From positions 1 to 10,660 of the forward strand of contig CAZCNA010000023.1 in the NCBI GenBank assembly GCA_964500215.1: DNA of 10,660 nucleotides. Reading direction: 5' to 3'. The notes below the pieces were generated by a model that worked only from the letters and a program-made list of their open reading frames with translations, had not been told where the DNA came from and ran no database searches. The stretch comes from JBDKLC01 sp964500215 (GTDB lineage: Bacteria; Patescibacteriota; Minisyncoccia; Phycocordibacterales; CAIZLB01). The position numbers and the translations under genes were made by a program. Shown here in pieces: positions 5,954 through 10,660 of this stretch (position 1 is its first letter; each line of letters begins with the position of its first letter).

Positions 5954-7453
5954 ATGCTCAAACAGAAACCTTTGTGGCTCTTCATAGGCCTCCTCATTAT
6001 TTCGTCAGTATGGCTCTTTGTAGGGCTCGGAAAGGACCCTTTTGTTGATTATGATGAGGCGGCGTACGCTCAAGTGACAGCGGAATCTCATGCTTCAGGA
6101 ACAATTCTGAATTTGAAATTCGCCCATAAAGATTGGCTCGATAAGCCGCCTCTTTATTTTTTGACGGCCCTCATATCTTCTTCAGTTTTTTCTGATATTG
6201 AATTTGCATACCGGTTTCCTTCTGCCTTGTTTGGACTCAGTTGCATCATTCTCGTCTGGTGTATTGTCGGACGGAGTACCCGCCGATATGATATTGCGAC
6301 AATAGCTGCGGCCGCACTTCTCTTTACAGGATCATTTCTCGAAATTTCGAGAGAGCTCCGCATTGACACAGCTGTCACATTTTTCATATTGCTTTCATAT
6401 TACGCGTTTATTGAGCACACTTTGGCAGAAACAAAGCGTTCATCTGAAACGGCATCGCCAACAACATCACACGTGTCCCTTCTCATAGGTGTTGGCATCG
6501 CCTTAGGAATTATGACAAAAAGCATCATTGGTCTCTTTGCTTTCATTCCTGTGGCCATAAACTCTGTCTTGTCGAATAACTATGCATGGCTCAAACAAAG
6601 ATACACATGGATTGGCGCGGTGCTCGGACTCATCATCGTCCTTCCATGGCATATATATCAATATGCACAACACGGCTATGCGTTCATCGAGACGTATATC
6701 GGTGTCCACGTGTTCAATAGATATACGACGAATCTTTTTCCATCTGATGTGAGCTTCACCCGATTTCTCAAAGGATGGTTTGATGTTTCGTTTCCTTGGA
6801 GTCTTGTACTGATTGGCATTCTGTTTTTTTTGATTGCATATACATGGAAAGTACGCATGTGGTGGCGAGAGCGCGTTCAGACACAACTTCCAATTGTGAT
6901 TATGTATACCTCATCAATCACAGCCTTTGGATTGCTCCTTGTATTTAGTATTTCGAAGACAAAAGAGCTCTCCTATCTCGCGCCAGTCTATCCTTTTATG
7001 GCTATTGCTTTCGGAACATACATATATGTGTTAGCAGAAAAGATAGCGCAACCGAATACACGCAAAAAGATTATAGTGGCACTCTTTGTCCTTTTCTTGT
7101 TTGCAGTGAATACAACGTATCAAATTGGTTTTCACAAAAATGGCACGTACACACTCTACAACTATGAAACAGTACGCGAGCGTGCACAGATTGGTGCGTT
7201 AGTTGGCAAACTTGCGGGTGATGAAACTGTCTATTTTTATGAAGCGGATTTTTGGGAGACTGTGCGATATTATAGCGGCAACAAATATCTAGATTCTATA
7301 CAACATCTTCCACACGAATATCAACGTCCTTACTACCTCATTATTCCTTCAGAAAAAATTGATGAGTTCTCTAAACCATATGCGATTGTCTTCGGCGGAA
7401 AACACCTCTTCCTCATTCGAGTGAATCCCGAAATGTTTGCTTTCAAAATATAA
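5954..7453 (+). CDS. ArnT/PMT-like membrane glycosyltransferase (GT-C fold)
   Basis: An integral membrane glycosyltransferase of 499 residues that probably moves a sugar from a polyprenyl-phosphate donor onto a lipid, polysaccharide or protein on the outer face of the membrane. A first helix (about 6-25) leads into a loop with DYDEAAYA (D34, E35), the acidic pair that PMT/ArnT enzymes use at the active site. DWLDKPPLYF (K64) follows, matching the KPP motif, and RELRIDTAVTFF later also fits the family. About ten further hydrophobic segments run to around residue 395, followed by a soluble C-terminal part of roughly 100 residues. The start is ATG 5954. An in-frame TTG at 5930 lies upstream of the extended -10, so it would not be in the mRNA. 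The gene stands alone, divergent from thrC and convergent with the ZIP gene. The acceptor cannot be told from the sequence; family membership is firm. Confidence 0.85.
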   Translation: MLKQKPLWLFIGLLIISSVWLFVGLGKDPFVDYDEAAYAQVTAESHASGTILNLKFAHKDWLDKPPLYFLTALISSSVFSDIEFAYRFPSALFGLSCIILVWCIVGRSTRRYDIATIAAAALLFTGSFLEISRELRIDTAVTFFILLSYYAFIEHTLAETKRSSETASPTTSHVSLLIGVGIALGIMTKSIIGLFAFIPVAINSVLSNNYAWLKQRYTWIGAVLGLIIVLPWHIYQYAQHGYAFIETYIGVHVFNRYTTNLFPSDVSFTRFLKGWFDVSFPWSLVLIGILFFLIAYTWKVRMWWRERVQTQLPIVIMYTSSITAFGLLLVFSISKTKELSYLAPVYPFMAIAFGTYIYVLAEKIAQPNTRKKIIVALFVLFLFAVNTTYQIGFHKNGTYTLYNYETVRERAQIGALVGKLAGDETVYFYEADFWETVRYYSGNKYLDSIQHLPHEYQRPYYLIIPSEKIDEFSKPYAIVFGGKHLFLIRVNPEMFAFKI

Positions 7454-7515
7454 AAACAGCTATCAGCGATCGACTACAACACATATGACTGAGAAAAGAC
7501 TGTGTCTAAAAATAC

Positions 7516-8247
7516 CTACAGAGAATGTATAACGGCAGTGAGTAAGAAAATACAAACCACACCGAGTACAGTGGCAGCAACTGTTTTTATCGAAGAGTCT
7601 TTGCTGTGAGCTTCAGGCAAAATGTCTGCAGCCCCGATATACAACAAGAATCCGGCAAAAAATCCGAGATACACGAGCAACGCGAACGGCGAGAATGTAA
7701 AGAATAGTGTGGCGATACCACCGAGCACTGGTGCTAACGCATTGAGATACAAAAAATATTTTGTTCGGCCTTCTGTATTATTATGCGAAAGCATCAATGA
7801 TACTGTATTGATACCATCCGCAAACTTGTGAGCCAAAATAGCAACAGCCATCACTATCCCCGCTTCTGTACTGATTTGGAATCCAAGAGCAATTCCGACA
7901 CCATCTAAAAATGAGTGTGCTGACAACGCGAGAGCTGAAAAGATACCTACAGACGGATGTCGATGATGTTCATACTGATCTTCGTGACTGTGGTGAATGA
8001 GGAGAAACTTTTCACCTACATGAAAGAGCATAAACCCTGCTACAAGGGCAATCATAGGAATCATGAAATCTAGCCCTGTCTCAGATTGAAGTTCCACCAT
8101 CTCAGGGATAATATCAAAGGCAACCACGGCCAATAACACCCCCGCCGTAAAGCCGAGAAGTCGAGGCATGTGATGTCTATATTTGAGGCTCATAAAGCCC
8201 CCAAGCATCGTCGCCACAAATGTAAGTAGTATAAAAATTATCATCAT
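7516..8247 (-). CDS. ZIP-family divalent metal transporter
   Basis: A membrane transporter of 243 residues of the ZIP family (Pfam PF02535), which brings zinc or other divalent metal ions into the cytoplasm. Seven to eight hydrophobic segments are visible. The metal-site helices carry HSFLDG (111-116) and HKFADG (140-145), the places of the paired His-x-x-x-(D/E)-G motifs in ZIP helices 4 and 5; both have Asp where many ZIPs have Glu. A His-rich cytoplasmic loop (HHSHEDQYEHHRH, about 85-97) lies between helices 3 and 4, as usual. The length is typical of short bacterial ZIPs. Two consecutive ATG codons (8247, 8244) are possible starts, and there is no SD. It is divergent from the PLD gene with only 16 bases between start codons. 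No Zur-like box was recognised. The ion is not certain (Zn, Fe or Mn). Confidence 0.88.
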   Translation of the reverse strand: MMIIFILLTFVATMLGGFMSLKYRHHMPRLLGFTAGVLLAVVAFDIIPEMVELQSETGLDFMIPMIALVAGFMLFHVGEKFLLIHHSHEDQYEHHRHPSVGIFSALALSAHSFLDGVGIALGFQISTEAGIVMAVAILAHKFADGINTVSLMLSHNNTEGRTKYFLYLNALAPVLGGIATLFFTFSPFALLVYLGFFAGFLLYIGAADILPEAHSKDSSIKTVAATVLGVVCIFLLTAVIHSL

Positions 8248-8249
8248 AC

Positions 8250-8262
8250 TGTATACTTTATA
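8250..8262 (-). promoter_or_regulatory. Candidate -10 elements of the ZIP gene
   Basis: On the minus strand TATAAA (8262-8257) and TATACA (8255-8250) overlap the start region. The first lies 9 bases before ATG 8247, and the second lies 5 bases before the second ATG at 8244. Either would give no leader or one of only a few bases. Confidence 0.45.
8252..8257 (+). promoter_or_regulatory. -10 element of the PLD gene, leaderless layout
   Basis: TATACT is followed by six bases (TTATAT) and then ATG 8264, the same gap as in thrC and the glycosyltransferase gene. It shares the palindrome GTATAC (8251-8256) with the ZIP -10 on the other strand. Any -35 would lie inside the ZIP coding sequence; none stands out. 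Confidence 0.6.
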
Positions 8263-8263
8263 T

Positions 8264-9346
8264 ATGCAGGATAATACAAATGCGACTGATTGGCAATTCT
8301 ATACCACCTCAAAAGATGCCTGGAGGGCAATGCTTGAAGCTTGTCGATCCGCAAAACACTCTATCGAATTTGAGCAGTTCTACTTCATGCCAGGCGTGAT
8401 TGGCCGTGAATTCATGCAAGTGCTCATCCAGAAATCAAAAGAAAACGTCCATATTCGATGTCTCTTTGATGCAGCTGGGAGCTTCCCCTTCTCTCGATCT
8501 ATCTATCCCGATCTCCTTTCACATACAAAAATAGAAGTGCGTTTTTTCAATTGGCTCTTCCCCTATTCGCAAGGAAACAAGCGATTGTGGTATTTCAGAA
8601 ACCATCGCCGTAATCTCATTATCGATGACAAGATTGCGTTCACTGGAGGCGTTTGTATTGCAGATCGAATGCGTGATTGGCGTGATACGCAAGTCAGCAT
8701 GCGAGGCCCCGTGGTACAACAAATGTCTGCTGCATTTGAAAAAGTGTGGAGTAAGGCAAACAATCAAAATCTCCGATTCAACAAAGACTCACGTATGGAC
8801 GCAGATGGATTCACCTATTCAACACACTCTCCACACCGAAAACAGAGATTTTTGTATTATCGATTGATTGAAGCGATTCGTCACGCGCGTCACTCTGTAT
8901 ATCTGACCACACCATACTTCCTCCCTGACCGTCGATTGCTCCGCGTATTGCGATTGGCCCGACGACGAGGCGTGGATGTACGTGTGGTGATGCCAAAGGT
9001 TTCAAATCATCCTGTCGTGGATATCGGAGCGCATACATATTTTGATAAAGTGCTTTCTTCGGGTATTCGTGTGTATCAATATCCAACAATGACACATGCA
9101 AAGACAGCAGTGATAGACAGTGACTGGGCAATGGTTGGAAGTCTCAATTTGGATAATATCAGTCTTCGTTACAACTTCGAGTCCGCAATCGTTTCAGCGA
9201 ATCGCAAATTTGCAGTAGAAGTTGAAAAGCAATTTATGATTGATATCGAAGGCTCACATGAACTGACATTGAATGAATGGGAACGACGATCGCTCATCCG
9301 AAAAATAAAAGAGGCCCTCGTGTGGCCAATTCGAAAGTTTTTATAA
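8264..9346 (+). CDS. Phospholipase D family protein, cardiolipin synthase-like
   Basis: A two-domain phospholipase D superfamily enzyme of 360 residues, most like bacterial cardiolipin synthases of the ClsB type, which join phosphatidyl groups to make cardiolipin at the membrane. The second catalytic motif is canonical: HAKTAVID (His 278), followed by GSLNLDNIS. The first reads HRRNLIIDD (114-122) with FTGG after it: the His and Asp are kept, but the Lys of HxKxxxxD is Arg. No N-terminal membrane helices are seen, as in short Cls forms; basic patches (RRLLRVLRLARRRG) could hold it to the membrane. The start is ATG 8264, because the frame upstream to 8183 is antisense to the ZIP gene and lies before the promoter. 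Other PLD-family roles (nuclease, transphosphatidylase) remain possible, but the YFLPD and NLDNIS context favours Cls-like. Confidence 0.85.
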   Translation: MQDNTNATDWQFYTTSKDAWRAMLEACRSAKHSIEFEQFYFMPGVIGREFMQVLIQKSKENVHIRCLFDAAGSFPFSRSIYPDLLSHTKIEVRFFNWLFPYSQGNKRLWYFRNHRRNLIIDDKIAFTGGVCIADRMRDWRDTQVSMRGPVVQQMSAAFEKVWSKANNQNLRFNKDSRMDADGFTYSTHSPHRKQRFLYYRLIEAIRHARHSVYLTTPYFLPDRRLLRVLRLARRRGVDVRVVMPKVSNHPVVDIGAHTYFDKVLSSGIRVYQYPTMTHAKTAVIDSDWAMVGSLNLDNISLRYNFESAIVSANRKFAVEVEKQFMIDIEGSHELTLNEWERRSLIRKIKEALVWPIRKFL

Positions 9347-9394
9347 TCAGAAATTGTAGAATTTGTACGTTGGTAGGTACTCAAGACATGGTTA

Positions 9395-9423
9395 AGGCGG
9401 GGGGATCTTCGATCCCCCCGCCT
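9395..9423. terminator. Very stable GC hairpin between convergent genes
   Basis: A perfect 13-bp stem (AGGCGGGGGGATC, 9395-9407; GATCCCCCCGCCT, 9411-9423) has a 3-base loop. It lies 48 bases after the PLD stop and about 115 bases after the stop of the minus-strand gene at 9537. Neither strand has a clear T-run, so it may act as a transcript 3'-end stabiliser or a weak bidirectional terminator. Confidence 0.5.
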
Positions 9424-9436
9424 CTTGATTAGTTGT

Positions 9437-9460
9437 CGTGCGATTTCGACGCACGGTTTT
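9437..9460 (+). terminator. Probable rho-independent terminator downstream of the PLD gene
   Basis: CGTGCG (9437-9442) pairs with CGCACG (9450-9455), and G plus TTTT (9457-9460) follows. The stem is short but GC-rich and lies 14 bases beyond the stronger hairpin at 9395-9423. The gene-free stretch between 9461 and 9536 is T-rich and shows nothing else. Confidence 0.5.
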
Positions 9461-9536
9461 ATCATGAAAATCTGTGTACTATTTGTACAATGACAATGTC
9501 TGTGTGAATGTTTGTTTTGTTTTCACCGTGCCGAAG

Positions 9537-10199
9537 CTACGATGTTTTTGCTTTCGGGGACCATTCCACAATGTGGCCGTCCCATTTCCACCGGTGTTTT
9601 TCTTTCCGAGGACTCCGAGCGCGCAAAGCAGGTCTCGAGTTTCGGAAACGCGAGTTAAACGTCATATCCGACAAGTCGAGTTCATCTGGATCCTTCGACA
9701 GCTTGCTCGCATTGTATGCTTGCGCATTGCGAAGCTTCTCCAACAGGGACTGTTTGAACTGCGTCTCGAGCCCTTCGACGAGCTCGCGCTCAAAGAAGAA
9801 CTCCGGATCGCGGCTTGATTGTCCCTCCAACGAACTTTTCCGCTCTGCAGAGCGCAGCAACTCATGCCACTTGTGGCCGTTCGCCAAACGCGGAACATTC
9901 GTCGTCATATTCACCAAAAATGAGGCATGCTTGAGGCAGAGAATGCCATGTACATGTGTCTCATCGCTGTGAGTGATTTTGAATCCCCGGGCCTGATTGC
10001 GCGTCTTGCGTCGGCTGTGCGAAAGGCCCACAGTGACCGTCCCTTGTGGGACGTCAGATAACTGCGATATGGAAACGAGCCCTCCAAGGACAAGTACCAT
10101 GCGTTTTTCCATGTCCAACTGACGCCCAGGGCGCAGATGAACACCTGAATAGCTGATATTAAGCTTCAGCCGAGCTGGATGGATGTATATTTTGACCAT
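9537..10199 (-). CDS. Unrecognised basic protein (220 aa)
   Basis: I do not recognise this protein. ATG 10199 is preceded by AGGA four bases upstream and AAGGAG twelve upstream, and by a near-consensus promoter (10227-10255), so the gene is well supported. The stop is TAG at 9537-9539. The first 60 residues alternate hydrophobic and polar residues (MVKIYIHPARLKLNISYSG, MVLVLGGLVSIS), suggesting beta strands. A His-containing segment (THSDETHVHGILCLKHASF) follows near residues 76-94. Residues about 110-160 are charged and helix-prone (FFFERELVEGLETQFKQSL), and the tail is strongly basic (RNSRPALRARSPRKEKHRWK). No signal peptide or membrane segment is seen. A nucleic-acid-binding role is possible from the charge, but this is a guess. 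The gene is divergent from infC and convergent with the PLD gene. Plus-strand ORFs in the same place are Cys/Ser-rich and lack start signals. Confidence 0.75.
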   Translation of the reverse strand: MVKIYIHPARLKLNISYSGVHLRPGRQLDMEKRMVLVLGGLVSISQLSDVPQGTVTVGLSHSRRKTRNQARGFKITHSDETHVHGILCLKHASFLVNMTTNVPRLANGHKWHELLRSAERKSSLEGQSSRDPEFFFERELVEGLETQFKQSLLEKLRNAQAYNASKLSKDPDELDLSDMTFNSRFRNSRPALRARSPRKEKHRWKWDGHIVEWSPKAKTS

Positions 10200-10203
10200 T
10201 ATT

Positions 10204-10217
10204 TCCTAACACTCCTT
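10204..10217 (-). promoter_or_regulatory. Tandem Shine-Dalgarno-like sites of the 9537-10199 gene
   Basis: On the minus strand AAGGAG (10217-10212) and AGGA (10207-10204) precede ATG 10199 by 12 and 4 bases. The nearer is a little close and the further a little distant; between them they support this start. Confidence 0.6.
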
Positions 10218-10226
10218 CTGCAAAAA

Positions 10227-10255
10227 ACTGTAGCGCCGAAATCCTCTACAGTCAA
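10227..10255 (-). promoter_or_regulatory. Sigma-70 promoter with an embedded inverted repeat, for the 9537-10199 gene
   Basis: On the minus strand TTGACT (10255-10250) and TACAGT (10232-10227) are exactly 17 bases apart. A 7-bp inverted repeat, ACTGTAG (10227-10233) and CTACAGT (10245-10251), starts on the -10 and ends in the -35, so a dimeric repressor bound there would block the promoter. Transcription would start near 10220. Confidence 0.7.
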
Positions 10256-10292
10256 TAGATAGGGCCAGAATGGTAGCTAAAATCCAAAATTG

Positions 10293-10301
10293 TGTTATAC
10301 T
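10293..10301 (+). promoter_or_regulatory. Extended -10 of infC
   Basis: TGTTATACT is an extended -10 (TG, T, TATACT). Transcription would start near 10308 and give a leader of about 18 bases before TTG 10326. No good -35 is seen, as is common with extended -10 promoters. Confidence 0.6.
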
Positions 10302-10325
10302 CCAGGTACTTTAACGTATACAACA

Positions 10326-10660
10326 TTGTCAACGCCTTCAGTTAGAATAAATAACCAAATTAGAGCTTCAGAACTTCGTGTTATCGGTGCGAAGGGTGAA
10401 AACGTTGGTGTTATCACCCTCCAAGAGGCCCTTGCTATGGCAAAAGAGGCCAATTTGGACCTTATCGAAATATCGCCAAAAGCCAATCCACCGGTTGCAA
10501 AAATCATGGATTATGGTAAATTCCAGTACGACGAAAACAAGAAACAGAAGCAGGCTAAGTCCAAGGCAAAGTTTGTTGAAGTCAAGAGTTTACAGGTAAA
10601 AATAGGCACTGGAGAGCATGATCTTGCCCTCAAGGCCAAAAAAGCTTCAGAATGGCTCAC
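10326..10660 (+). CDS. infC: Translation initiation factor IF-3 (partial at right edge)
   Basis: IF-3 binds the 30S ribosomal subunit, keeps it apart from the 50S and checks the start codon. About 111 residues are visible. They include the start of the N-domain (RINNQIRASELRVIG, then GENVGVITLQEALAMAKEANLDLIEISP in which all conserved positions fit), the stretch PPVAKIMDYGKFQY, the lysine-rich linker (NKKQKQAKSKAK) and the start of the C-domain (EVKSLQVKIGTGEHDL). The gene runs off the window. The start is placed at TTG 10326, which gives a short lead of six residues before RINNQIR. There is no in-frame ATG or GTG between the promoter and the conserved region; ATA at 10347 is a remote alternative. 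Rare start codons are typical of infC and allow IF-3 to control its own translation. It is divergent from the 9537-10199 gene. Confidence 0.93.
   Translation, partial: MSTPSVRINNQIRASELRVIGAKGENVGVITLQEALAMAKEANLDLIEISPKANPPVAKIMDYGKFQYDENKKQKQAKSKAKFVEVKSLQVKIGTGEHDLALKAKKASEWL

Noticed and set aside
7454..7515. Terminator between the convergent glycosyltransferase and ZIP genes
   Set aside because: Only a 4-bp stem (AGAC/GTCT) without a T-run is visible; nothing convincing on either strand.
9508..9972. Plus-strand ORF (154 codons) opposite the 9537-10199 gene
   Set aside because: Cys/Ser-rich with no start signals. The minus strand has a consensus-like promoter and SD.
10227..10251. Possible LexA (SOS) box in CTGTAG...CTACAG
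   Set aside because: The CTGT and ACAG arms are 16 bases apart, not 8 as in the E. coli-type box; kept only as a generic inverted repeat.
10325..10327. ATT start for infC, as in E. coli
   Set aside because: This ATT is one base out of frame with the IF-3 sequence.

Overview
The window looks like chromosomal DNA from a small-genome bacterium, most likely a member of the Candidate Phyla Radiation (Patescibacteria). This placement is an inference. It rests on the Thr/Ser-rich anchored surface protein full of TTTATTT-type runs, on four genes that appear to be transcribed without a leader, and on very short intergenic gaps. TGA is read as a stop (leuD and the 1460 gene both end in it), so the Gly-TGA code of Gracilibacteria/SR1 is not in use. 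No rRNA or other decisive phylogenetic marker is visible apart from the start of infC.

Layout. (1) Positions 1-1290: the 3' end of leuC, then leuD (isopropylmalate isomerase, leucine synthesis), closed by a GU-rich terminator. (2) 1460-1750: a small unrecognised gene, facing a Thr-rich cell-surface protein with two cadherin-like repeats (1838-3211, minus). (3) 3497-4369, minus: an unrecognised protein with its own near-consensus promoter, a strong Shine-Dalgarno (SD) sequence and a strong terminator. (4) 4563-5909, minus: threonine synthase, divergent from an ArnT/PMT-like membrane glycosyltransferase (5954-7453, plus). (5) 7516-8247, minus: a ZIP-family metal transporter, divergent from a phospholipase D/cardiolipin-synthase-like protein (8264-9346, plus). 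(6) 9537-10199, minus: a second unrecognised protein with a consensus-like promoter and SD, divergent from infC (translation initiation factor IF-3), which runs off the right edge.

No single operon or system ties these genes together beyond leuCD. Two genes serve amino-acid synthesis (leucine, threonine), which is uncommon in reduced CPR genomes. Several others concern the envelope: surface protein, glycosyltransferase, metal transporter and PLD enzyme.

The most distinctive signal is regulatory. thrC and the glycosyltransferase gene, and likewise the PLD gene, have a -10 hexamer ending exactly 6 bp before the ATG, which predicts leaderless mRNAs; the ZIP gene is similar. By contrast, the two unrecognised minus-strand genes have classical -35/-10 promoters and purine-rich SD sites. 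I found no CRISPR array, tRNA, insertion sequence, phage module or recognisable defence system, and I do not claim a new system. The two unrecognised, individually regulated genes are the best candidates for novelty.
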